A DNA stretch of 64,000 nucleotides from positions 947,501-1,011,500 of the forward strand of contig NC_085121.1 of assembly GCF_030269925.1 (NCBI RefSeq), read 5' to 3'. The position numbers were made by a program, and so were the translations under genes. The DNA comes from Bombyx mori. Taxonomy: Eukaryota; Arthropoda; Insecta; Lepidoptera; Bombycidae. Positions 45,090 to 55,296 of the stretch are shown one piece after another (the first letter of the stretch is position 1; each line of letters starts with the position of its first letter). A model generated the notes under the pieces. The model saw only the letters and a list, made by a program, of their open reading frames with translations. It was not told where the DNA came from and ran no database searches.

Positions 45090-45589
45090 CATGATAAAAT
45101 TAGAAATTTTATATAAGCAATCATATTAAATCGATATCAAAGTCAATAAATAATGTACAACCCAAAACAGACGGCCGAACTGACGTGACAATGACATTTG
45201 GCGCGCAAAACATGGCGGATTTTCGGCCTCATTAGACGGAGACGGAGACATTTACGTATATTCATGTTTCATTTTATGTACGCACTGAAATACTGTTATA
45301 TTGTTTTCTTGCGAGTTAAAGTGCTGAGTAAGAACGAGATAGATATATGTTTATGTGTGTGCCTTCAAAATGGGTGCTATTTATATAAGCAATTGTGCGT
45401 ATAGAACAATATGTCGTGTCCCTACTATATAGGTCTATGGTCATCACCTAAATGCATCCAGAATCCAGAATGACTTCCAGGTTCTGGACTGTCCTCGTTC
45501 TATGCTTAATGACCATTATCTATATATATTATCTATAAAAAAATAAGTATATGATTAACCATTCTGTCATTACATTACATTTAATTTGG

Positions 45590-45880
45590 CAGGACTTCTT
45601 AGAGAAACGCGAGAAGTGAAGTTGTGTGATTTGTTTTATTTTGTGTATTTAGTGTTTCTTCGGGTTTAAATACGTAACAACGGTGTTTTATTAACTATTT
45701 AATATCTATGAAAGTGCACAAATATGGGAAAATAAAACAAAACCGCTGGACGTAACTTCTCGGGATCCTCCAAAAAGTCCACTGAAAAAAGTCTCAGTAA
45801 ATGAAATTTTACTGAGATTATATTTCATCTCATCTCATTTCACCTTTAATTTCATTTCATGCCATGTTTCATTTTAAATA
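45590..45880 (-). repeat. Unclassified repeat (25375 family), minus copy
   Basis: Contains AACGCGAGAAGTGAAGTTGT, AACTTCTCGGGATCCTCCAA and the TCTCAGTAAA...TTTACTGAGA stem, inverted relative to 25375 and 54635. Confidence 0.65.
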
Positions 45881-45978
45881 ATATTATATATCTACAAAAT
45901 TAGGCTGTATGGTTAAATACTTTTGCTTATCGAGTAATTTGACAATCGACATTAATGACAAAATACATGACTTTAGAC

Positions 45979-46007
45979 CATAGACCTATAGGTTTCCTAC
46001 TTCAGTG
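45979..46007. mobile_element. 29-bp footprint-like remnant of the 8-bp-duplication transposon
   Basis: CATAGACCTATA followed by GGTTTCCTACTTCAGTG, i.e. 12 nt of one transposon end joined to 17 nt of the other, flanked by the perfect 8-bp duplication CTTTAGAC (45971-45978 and 46008-46015). See findings. Confidence 0.8.
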
Positions 46008-46295
46008 CTTTAGACACCGGAAAATGTCATATGAGGTGATAGTCTATGCTGTACACCATCAACATTAGGTTTTTCAGCTTAAAATCTTGATGATCAATAT
46101 TTTCTAGTTTATCTTGTCTGTATTTTGCAATACCTACCTACCTACATACCTACCTATGTAACCCTTCATTGATTTTCAAACAGGAAACTAGTTTTCGATA
46201 TTAAATTTTGTTTCATGTAGAGAATATCTCTCATTGCTTGCAGTTTTCACCAAAACACCTGTTTTGAACGACGTTCATAACCGAAAAAGTGCATC

Positions 46296-47546
46296 ATGGT
46301 GGATAACAAAGCGAATCCTGACGATTTTGCTCAATACATACAATCCGTTCTTCAGCTTAATACGCTGGAGAAGATTGCTCATAATTTAGATAAAGAGCTG
46401 GAAGATTCACAGCGCATAATGCGTGAAGTAAAGTCCATGTTCGATACTATACCAAATTTACAGAATTCTAACTCAGAATCTGGTAACAATCTTAGACATG
46501 AGGACATTGCGAAGTTTTTGGACGCGGGCATGCCAAAGCTATTAATGCCGGACATGGAAGAAAACGCAATGGAAATAGATTTGGACGACGTTATAAACAC
46601 AATGAAGATGTACGCTGAAGATTTGCGAAGAAATTTCATTCTCACACAACTGCAGCTAAGAGTTAATAAGGAAATAGAATGTCTAGAGTGGGAACAATAT
46701 GCTTCTAGCCTGGAACAACTGGGCAAACGCCTTGCAAACATCAAGTTGAATAAGAATGATGTTAGTCCTAAGAACACAGAGTTAGAGAATAAACTGGTTC
46801 AACTGTGCCAGGATGTCAACTTGTTCACCCAGGTTTAAACTTGTTTAAATTTTTTTATTGAATTAAATAGGAAGTTCACAGCTTTCCTTTGAATGAACCC
46901 ATAGGTTCTATTAGGTCATCCATAGCTTGAAAGTTAACAACCGTTTTAAGACCAGAGGATGAAGACTATTGTATTTCATGACTCTTCAAACATGGGCCTA
47001 GTTTGGAACAGAAATAAGCAGCTAAAATTGGTATCTATCTCTGGCACCAGATTCAAATTTATTAATTTTGAGTTTGTGTTCCATTCCATTCTGTCATGGA
47101 AGTTTTTATGGAACATATAAATCTGTTTCCATAGATAAAAAAAAAACTTGCCCACTAGAATCAAAACTTGAATAGAGGAGTCTTAAATAAATAATTATAA
47201 ATGATGTATTAATATATAGATGTTACTGTGTTCTTCAACCATTCATACATTTATGTCTCATATATTGTTATTTATTCATTGTCTTATGAAAACAATTAAT
47301 TCATATATTCATAAAAAAGTGAATAATATACAAATGAATTAAATTAACTAATCACATAATTAGTACTAATTTAGTCAAATAATATTTCAGATGGTGCAGG
47401 CAAAGACAGCTCTGAGCGAAAACAGTGCAACAGTACAACCAGAGGTGAATAATCAAAATGCTTTGCAATACGAACAAATAATTGCTAAATTGCTCACAGG
47501 TATCAATGAAGTCACATATTTACTGCAGAACAAAAATTACCAGTAA
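46296..47546 (+). CDS. Unrecognised 230-residue coiled-coil protein
   Basis: Two exons, 46296-46832 and 47391-47546, join in frame; the donor is CAG|GTTTAA and the acceptor TATTTCAG. The protein opens MVDNKANPDDFAQYIQSV and is largely helical with heptad-like leucines (LEKIAHNLDKELEDSQRIM; LRRNFILTQLQLRVNKEIE; LEQLGKRLANIKL). It has no signal peptide, membrane segment or catalytic motif and is acidic overall. Size and pattern recall small subunits of augmin, kinetochore or tethering complexes, but I cannot assign one. The start is the first ATG of the frame and follows a plausible 5' UTR. A diverse, non-repetitive codon pattern and a clean splice suggest a real gene. Confidence 0.75.
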
Positions 47547-50060
47547 ACATGCAGTATTAATTGAAAAGTAAATCAAGTATTGTCACATCTGAATTTCAAC
47601 TTTAGAAGTTGAAAGTAATAATTTATAAAATGTATTCGAGTGTAGTCGTTGGAGTACCGCAATGTTTTTCTAAATTCTTAAAGATATATAATCTGTAATA
47701 GATTTAATGTGAATTTCAAACAATGCCATGGTAATCAGTAAAGGTCAAAGTCATATATTAGTTTATACTGATACTACTGATGCAATGCATTATTAAATAT
47801 GAACCTTAATGATTAATTTCAAAATATCTAAATTGGTATAAAAATGACGATTTTGATACAGAACCAACATCTGAAATTTTTGGTTTGGCCAATCCCAAGG
47901 TGAGGGTTCTCATATGTGTAAAAAGTAGAGTTTTTCTAGAATTTGTATTCACAGTATATTGTATGTGTGGCTCTTTCGCTATGTAAAGATAAGTGTTTAT
48001 ATTTATCTGAAAATACGCTTTTCAGTCAATGCCTAATAATTTTCTCAATGTGTCTGAAGAACATGTGCAAAAGGGTGCATTCGGACAGTTATGAAAAGAA
48101 TTTGAAAGAGTTGTTTAGGATGTTTGTATTTTCATGGACCATTCAAAATTGGTAGAATAATTGCTACAAACTTGGGCTGCTTTATTCAGTTGAAAAGATT
48201 GTCTTTATTAAATAACATCTATACTACAAGAGACCTGAGTCATTATTCTTTATAAAAGTGCAATGTAGAGTTAACAGTTAAAAGTAAACTTTATTTAAGT
48301 AAGAAATATATTCATTTTCGTTTTGGATTACCTTCAAAAAGTAACATTTGTTGATGTTGGCATTTAATGGTAAATAAAACTTTCCACTGTTATAGAATAA
48401 TCCATAGAATAACTCGATTTTCGGACTTAGCCGAATGCACGTTACCTGCATCTCATTAAATTTTTGTGTCAGTTATAATCCAGTTGTCTTAAACTATTGA
48501 CCTTTCTTCCGCAATTAACAGGCACTGTAAAAAGAAGACAATAGTTCAATACGAACTAACAAAAGCTCTCAATTTTACCAAGAAACTAGATATGATTTTG
48601 ATCCATCCAATTACTAAAAATTTTCAAAAAAATTCACTGCTTTTTTTCATAATATTTATCTTAATGTGTTGAAGTGTTCATTGCTCATTGTAAAAAAGTG
48701 TGGTTTATGAAGCATCTGAAAATGTATACATTCTGTGGTAGTCTCCTACATTACCCTGATGTTTGCATTCAAGTGTTAAAATGATGACATCTCAGTGAGC
48801 ATTTTCACAAAAGCATGGCAAATACCATTTAAATTGGATTACATAATATTAATTAAGTTACTGGTGAATACTATAATTTTAAGAGTTAAGTAAAACCTAA
48901 ATCTTAAAATAGAAAGCGTATTTCTCATTTTAGATATTTTCATATTATATTCAGGTAGCAAACAATGAATTAATAGTTTTAAAAAAGCATTATTAATGGG
49001 AATAAAATGTAATTTTTCATTCATTATCAATGTCTGAATTTTTTGTATTTAAGATTTAAAGTGTAAAAAGACATTTAATGTACCAAAGTTTTGTATTGTA
49101 AAACTTACTGCCAATGTGTGTGATCATTAACAAAAGTGAAAATATGTATAATTTGGTTGTGAAAAATATTGGGAGTGGTTGAAGTAATGCTCGTTGTGAC
49201 CACACTATGTGACTAGCAAGTTATGCATAAAGTGTAGCTTAACAAAAATAGCTGACACACATTCCTAAATATAGTTTGCCTTACTAAAAATATGCTTTAT
49301 TTTTTAATAATTCTGAAAGACTTAGCAGTTAGTTTCTGTAGATATGTTTTATAATAAGGTTTTATTTTCATTTATATCTCGTTTAACACATGTAAATGTA
49401 AAAGCATTACTTCCTGTTTTTAAGAATCTCCTGTTTGTACTGAAATCTTAATTCAATATGTTTGATTTAAGTATGTAGTTGAATTAAGTGCACTAAAATA
49501 TTTACTATAAATTTTGGTTATGCAGGGTCTGTTGGGTAAGTTTCCGAAAACGAAGAAGGTTGTTCATTTTGAAACGACAAACCACTGCAAATTATAACAG
49601 ATCAGTGGAATTTGCACTTACTGCAGTTGTACCAAAGTTCATTTTACTAAAGAAATATTGTTTGCTGTCTACTCTACCTAATTGACAGTTCGGTTTCGGG
49701 AGCGGCACCTTTATACCTTGTTTATTTCGATTTTTTCTTGTTTCTATTATTTTGCCAAATTTTATTTAAACACCTGGAACCAAATATTCACTAGGGAATT
49801 GTGAAACGAGGTTTCATGAATGGGGTGAATCCGTTCTATCGCACTACATATATTAATTATTGGTCATTGAATGGTAGGATAAGTGTATTACAAGGAATCC
49901 CTTCATTCATCCATATGGAGTTTCCAAGAATCAATTTAATTACATTGTATCTTGTGTGTACATTGTGACTTTCGTGTTCCGACGCACTGGTGACGCCTAG
50001 GTAGTTGGCCTTCGAAGCCCACGGTACGGTCAAAGATTTTGATGACCAGATCATCAATGA
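47547..50060. other. Long AT-rich intergenic region
   Basis: No ORF, RNA gene or repeat that I can support over about 2.5 kb. It follows the coiled-coil gene and may include its 3' UTR. Confidence 0.4.
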
Positions 50061-50069
50061 ATGCGGTCG

Positions 50070-50410
50070 AGTCGCCTACCGTTCAAGTTTGTTGTTGGAC
50101 ATTTTCACCATTTCTTCCTAGTTGGTATCGCTCTTAACGACTTATCGACGCTCGTGTCTCTGACGGCCTCCCTCCTCGTGCATTTGTGTAATGGTGATGA
50201 GCCGTTCATTGCCGCTTTTATCTGATCAATCCACTTCATAGGCGATTCAGTCCACGATACTCTGAGCATCTTCCTCCAGCACCATATCTCTAGGGCGTCT
50301 TATCTTCGTCTTCGTCACTTCCCGCAGGATCCACGTTCCTGCAGCGTACGGGAATATGGGGAACACAACTGCCCGAACTAGTCGTATTTTTGTGACCCTA
50401 TTTAAGTTGC
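50070..50410 (-). pseudogene. Decayed RTE-type RT tail
   Basis: Minus strand reads IRLVRAVVFPIFPYAAGTW near 50395, then pieces such as DMVLEEDAQSIVDWI, parallel to the RTE C-terminus at 2519-2935 but with many stops and gaps. Confidence 0.55.
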
Positions 50411-51131
50411 AATTCCTTCATATTTTCCTCAACCTTATTCATGCGGTCGAAAATCATTATTTTAGGGTGGGGTGCTGGGTACTGGTGGCGAACAAAGTGT
50501 ATAGTGTGCGGATAAGTCACCTTGTTAATTAAAGTCTCCTGCTAGAATGACCGCATTCGCCCCATGCTGAGCAGTGCCTCGATGTTGCAACGCTGAAGAA
50601 CGTTAACTTATTTTAAATGAACAGGGTTTTAAACGTGCGTTGTATGCCATTGAGAATTATTTATTTGTCCCGATAAAGTGCGAGATTCGGACTTAAGTGC
50701 CGATACTTGCCCGATCCAGAACTTTGCTTATCGTTGCATCAGTTCGAGTATGTACATCTGTTATTATAGTTAAATTTCTCTAGTGAGTATTTGGATTCAT
50801 TAAGTGGTAGGTACCGCGAAGCAATATAACTGAGATTTCAACCTCTATTTTTAGTGTTGGACATATACCTTGTGATGTCTATGGATTTCGTCAAATGATA
50901 TTAAATCTCCTGGAGAAAAAAGTAATAGTACTCTTATACGAGAATTAAAAAAAAATGCTGTTCGACACTGAAATCTTTGTTCTAGTAATGAATTCATAAA
51001 AAAAATCAGTATTTAATTTATTTATTTAAGTTATGAATTACATTCTTGTTTGTGTCACTTTCATAAAATATATTATTGGTGTCCATTGAGATATTTATTT
51101 CCCCCCTTTTGGTGACTAACAGTACTAATTT
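50411..51131. other. Spacer, no feature seen
   Basis: AT-rich non-coding DNA. Confidence 0.35.
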
Positions 51132-51370
51132 ACTGGTGGTAGGACCTCTTGTGAGTCCGCGCGGGTAGGTACCACCACCACCCTGCCTATTTCTGCCGTG
51201 AAACAGTAATGCATTTCGATTTGAAGGGTAGGGCAGATGTTGTAACTATACTTGAGACCTTAGAACTTATATCTCAAGGTGGGTGGAGCATTTACGTTAT
51301 AGATGTCTATGGGCCAGTAACTACTTAACACCAGGTGGGCTGTGAGCTCGTCCAACCGCCTAAGCAACAA
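51132..51370 (+). repeat. Bm1 SINE, 5'-truncated
   Basis: From ACTGGTGGTAGGACCTC to the A run, close to the family consensus. It lies about 220 bp past the RBM45 stop codon, so it may be within its transcript. Confidence 0.83.
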
Positions 51371-51586
51371 AAAAAAATTGTTAATTTTATTTTGCAAATT
51401 GACATACTTGCTACTTTGTAATAAACATTTAACAGCAGTTATGAGGGGTGACACATGATGTGCTAAAATGAGGACATGTGGTCGCGATCGTCAGCAGCGA
51501 GGGAATGATGAAGTAGAAGAAGAGGTCAATCAGTCAGTTTCAAATATCATAAAAAATAATTTTAATTTACTACAATTACAAAACTG

Positions 51587-53047
51587 TCAGTCTTTGTTGT
51601 TTAACTTCATCCGTTTTCTCTCTATGTCATCATCATCGTCAACACACATCTTCTCTTTCGTATTTTTTTCCTCAGCCTCCAACACTTTCAGATTCACCCC
51701 ACATAAAGTTGCACCATTTAGAGTTTTAATTGCTTCCTGTGCTGACTTCACTGAATCATATTTAGCAAAAGCAAAATTCTTGTTAGGGTATGTCGTTATT
51801 TCTATGAGGCCACCAAATCTACAAAAAGCATTCATCAAAGCTGCCATGGGAGGTGGATGGGGTCTAAAGACTAAGAAACATCTCTGAGCGACTCTGCAGT
51901 TACTGCTAGCCAAGGGTTTTATAGGGGGAAGACATACATTACAGAAACCATCATCTTTATCATCTATTGGGCTTTTCCTTCCAATTGTAGCTGTTTTTAT
52001 TAACGAGGAAGCCTGTGCTATGGCATCTGCAAGCTGCAATAGATTTGGGTTTCCATCTACAGAGTTTTTAATATTATTAACTATGTTATTCAAGGTAGAA
52101 GTTGCTTTGGTGAGTGGGCTAATGTCAGGTTTAACACTGATAACCTCTCCAGATGGATATTCAAAATTATTTATAGTTTCGACAGAATAAGCTGCTGCCT
52201 TTTGACTGTCATATGTAACTGATGCTCGACAAACACGGTTACCTTGGTCCATAGTGTATTTAAATTCAATCATTCCTGGTACAATATTAAACAGTCTTTC
52301 AAGGTGTTTTTGTAGCACTGGTGGTGTGCATTTAACTGACACAGTGTCAAAGTCTTGTTCTTTAGTCTTTGAAATTAATGTCAAATAATCTTTATTAAAC
52401 TCATCGTTAACATGATGGCCGTGATCAGCATAAACATGAGATTTAGTTAGATTAGAATTACTGGAATAGCAGTCAAGTCCTTCTAAACTGTTCCTGGGCC
52501 TTTTAAGCTCATCTTTCGGTGTGGCAAAAATAGCTTTATACGTTTTATCACACTGCTCAAACGCTTTCGCAGTTTCCGAAAAAGTTGTAAAATTCACATA
52601 AGCAAATCCTTTACTTTCGTCAGTCAATTTGTCTCTCTGTAAACGCACTGACTCAACTTTTCCATAACTGGAAAAATATTGCCGAATTTCTTTCTCAGTC
52701 ATCGTTTTGGGAACTTTGATAAATAGTCTTCTGTATTTGTCGTAACTGTTACTTTGATAGTCATTTTTGTCAGAGGCGACCATAACTTTGATGGGTTTGT
52801 GATTGTCAAGTAAGGTAGTCATGTGTAATTCCTCTATGGCAGTGGCTGCTGATGATGTTTTAGCATATTTAATGTAAGCGATACCTCTAGTCTCGCCTGT
52901 GTTGCGGTCCCTTGGTAGGTACATGTCTTCAATTTCGCCATACTTTTCAAAAAACGGTCGTAAGTCGTGTTCGCGGTATTGTTTGCTGCAAACTATGAAA
53001 ATTCTGGAATATGGTGGTTTGTCGTCGTTGCGTGCCACATGGTTCAT
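51587..53047 (-). CDS. RBM45: RNA-binding protein 45 homologue
   Basis: A single uninterrupted frame of 486 residues; human RBM45 has 476. RRM1 is at about 13-92 (RIFIVCSK, RGIAYIKYA), RRM2 at about 106-180 (RLFIKVPKTMTEKEIRQYF, KGFAYVNF), a weaker RRM at about 230-305 (VKCTPPVLQKHLERLF), and RRM4 at about 385-462 (CFLVFRPHPPPMAALMNAF, KNFAFAKY). The C-terminal ERKRMKL is a basic, NLS-like patch, preceded by an acidic DDDDD run. RBM45 binds RNA in the nucleus and can self-assemble into RNP granules; that role is from the vertebrate protein. The start MNHVARNDDKPPYSR fits the family N-terminus. No introns, unlike the vertebrate gene. Confidence 0.95.
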   Translation of the reverse strand: MNHVARNDDKPPYSRIFIVCSKQYREHDLRPFFEKYGEIEDMYLPRDRNTGETRGIAYIKYAKTSSAATAIEELHMTTLLDNHKPIKVMVASDKNDYQSNSYDKYRRLFIKVPKTMTEKEIRQYFSSYGKVESVRLQRDKLTDESKGFAYVNFTTFSETAKAFEQCDKTYKAIFATPKDELKRPRNSLEGLDCYSSNSNLTKSHVYADHGHHVNDEFNKDYLTLISKTKEQDFDTVSVKCTPPVLQKHLERLFNIVPGMIEFKYTMDQGNRVCRASVTYDSQKAAAYSVETINNFEYPSGEVISVKPDISPLTKATSTLNNIVNNIKNSVDGNPNLLQLADAIAQASSLIKTATIGRKSPIDDKDDGFCNVCLPPIKPLASSNCRVAQRCFLVFRPHPPPMAALMNAFCRFGGLIEITTYPNKNFAFAKYDSVKSAQEAIKTLNGATLCGVNLKVLEAEEKNTKEKMCVDDDDDIERKRMKLNNKD

Positions 53048-53390
53048 TTTGTATAACGTAGGTTTGGGTAAGCAATTGTAGCACAGTCTGGTTTAACAAT
53101 AGGTTCAGTCAAAATCACGTCAAAATATTAAACGAAATGTAATCTGTCTAGTCTGTCGTCAACTGTTTCTTTAACTGATTAATTATTTACTGATTTACTA
53201 CATAATACATATTTCAAGATATTCAACTTTTGAAGTTTTAGAATAAAATAAAGAAGATACGGTACTCAAGCAGGTACCAACGATACATACATACATTAAT
53301 ATTGTAATTTTATATGGTACATAAGAAGCTACTTTTTTTTAAAAGGATTTTATAACCTGGTAACTAAGACCTTTAAGTCGTCTTATTATT
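53048..53390. promoter_or_regulatory. 5' flank of RBM45
   Basis: Upstream region of the minus-strand RBM45 gene before the LINE at 53393. No clear motif. Confidence 0.35.
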
Positions 53391-53392
53391 AT

Positions 53393-54590
53393 TATTTTTA
53401 TTGCCTTTGTAGGCAGGCATACGGCCCACCTGATGGTAAGTGGTCACCGTCGCTCATGGACGCCAGCAATGCCAGGGGCAGAGCCAAGCCGCTGCCTACC
53501 ATAAAGTACTCTCCGCAAGCCTCGTTTGAAGAAGGACATGTCATAGCGCTCGGAAAACACCGTGGAGGGGAGTTCATTCCAAAGCCGGATGGTACGTGGC
53601 AAAAAAGATCTTTGGAAACGCACTGTCGATGAACGCAGCGGTTCCAGATAATATGGATGAACTCTGTTCGGATGGCGGGAGGTGCGATGATAAAGAGGAG
53701 ATGAGGGGATCATCTCGAATAATTCCTCAGAGCATTCCCCATGGACCATACGGTATAAAACACAGAGAGAACCGAAGTCCCTCCGTAGACCCAGAGGTTC
53801 CAAGCGATCCGCGAGAGCAAGACTATCGACCATCCGAACAGCCCGTTTCTGTATGGAGTCAAATAGAAGTAGCTGGTATTTGGGAGCCCCGGCCCAGAGG
53901 TGAGAGCAGTACTCCACGCGAGGTCGGCCCAGGCGTAAAATACCGCTTCGCTCTGTTGAGGACTCTCAACATTTTAGAGGCCAATTTGGCTTTACCTTCC
54001 AAATGACTCCGAAACTGGACATCGCTCGAAATATCGACCCCCAGAATCCCGATACTCGCGGAAAGCTGCGGGGCACTCCTTGAAATTCCAGCGCCATGAC
54101 AAAAGGGTCCTTCTTCGCAGTGAACGCGCAAACCTGTGTCTGTGTCTGTGTGTGTGTGTGTGCAATGGGTTGAACTGAACTGAATTTAGTTCACCCCACT
54201 TGGAGACCCGCCGCAGAGAGTTCTCCACTTCAGACACAAGTTTTAATCGCCTCTCGTGTACAACGCAGCTGTCGACGACAACTGTGATGCTCCGTCCAAT
54301 CCAAAAAGCTAGCGATCCACTTGCAGAGTCCCTCAGGGATTCCGTAAGCTGGAAGCTTCGATAGAAGTGCCCTATGCCAGACCTTGCCGAAGGCCTTCGC
54401 GATGTCAAAGCTCACAGCGAGAGCCTCGCCCTTGCTTTCCAAGGCTTCAGCCCATTTATGTGTGAGGTATACACGAAGGGTAGGCAACGCACTGGCTTAA
54501 ACGCTGGTGACCGTGGGCGGCGGTGAATCACTTACCATCAGGTGACCCGTCTTGCTCGTTTGCCTCTCGTTGTTATAAAAAAAAAAAAAG
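53393..54590 (-). mobile_element. Jockey/CR1-like non-LTR retrotransposon, rearranged
   Basis: Minus strand, from the 5' side: RT core piece AVSFDIAKAFGKVWHRALLS and KLPAYGIPEGLCKWIASFL (54487-54230), a frameshifted middle, an LGVDISSDVQFRSHLEGKAK block, then the C-terminal tail EYCSHLWAGAPKYQLLLFDS to NELPSTVFSERYDMSFF (53917-53444) and the 3' tail at 53393. The YADD-box region is missing, so there is an internal deletion. This copy explains the tail fragments at 1, 15755, 16917, 21776 and 27245. A (GT)n run lies at about 54138-54162 and an A run at 54578-54590. Confidence 0.78.
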
Positions 54591-54634
54591 ATTGCCAGCT
54601 GAGCGATATTATAATTTTAATGAAAACTTTTTTT

Positions 54635-54925
54635 TATATAAAAAATGGTATTATGAAATTAAATAAATGAGATGATATGGGATGAAATATTATCAGTAAA
54701 ATGGTGGTCATTTACTGAGATTTTTGCAGTGGACTTTTTGAAGGATCCCGAGAAGTTCGTCCAGCGGCTTTGTTTAATTTTCCCACATTTGTGCACTTTC
54801 ACAGATATTAAATAGTTAATAAACCACCGTTAAATGTGTACATTTAAACCTGAAGAAACACTATTGACTTGACTATTTGTCAAAATAAAACAAATCGCTC
54901 CTCGCGTTCCCGCCAAAAAGTTCGT
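54635..54925 (+). repeat. Unclassified repeat (25375 family), plus copy
   Basis: Collinear with 25435-25725: TATCAGTAAAATGGTGG, CCCGAGAAGTTCGTCCAGCG, GTGCACTTTCACAGATATTAA and CTCCTCGCGTTCCCGCCAA. Confidence 0.68.
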
Positions 54926-55296
54926 CAATATCATAATGGTGTGCCACAGATTCAGTATCTAACGGACAAGTCTTCGACGATTGTTGGAAATGTTGGAATA
55001 CTTAGCTGTATGGCCTATAATGCATTTGCGTGTCTAATGGACGGATCAATAAAAAAAGATGGTACATTTTCACACTGTTTGTTGTTCATAAATAAACAAT
55101 TAATTTCAATTCCCTACAGAGAGATCTGATCACATATATTAGATTTATCGTGTAATAAAACACTGTTGTTTGTAAAACATGAAACATTTACATGTGGGAA
55201 ACACTTATTACAGCAATCAGCGACGTGAAGTTTGAAGGCTGCTATTGTAAAGAATTCTTTTTATTGTTTTAATTTATATATTGAGTTTAAATCGAA
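54926..55296. promoter_or_regulatory. 5' flank of CMTR2
   Basis: Non-coding stretch before the CMTR2 ATG. Short open frames here are not conserved-looking. Confidence 0.35.

Larger units (their letters stand above)
39419..45439. mobile_element. 8-bp-duplication transposon, copy 2, split by an LTR retrotransposon
   Basis: Begins CACTGAAGTAGGAAACC and ends ATATAGGTCTATG, flanked by GTCATCAC at 39411-39418 and 45440-45447. Its own sequence occupies 39419-40433 and 45094-45439. The LTR element and its extra CATG lie between. Without the insert it is about 1.36 kb, matching copy 1. Confidence 0.85.

Noticed and set aside
47943..48155. 70-residue plus-strand frame after the coiled-coil gene
   Set aside because: AT-rich, low-quality sequence with no motif and no splice or promoter context.
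54138..54162. GT microsatellite as a regulatory feature
   Set aside because: It is a simple repeat inside a dead LINE with no sign of function.
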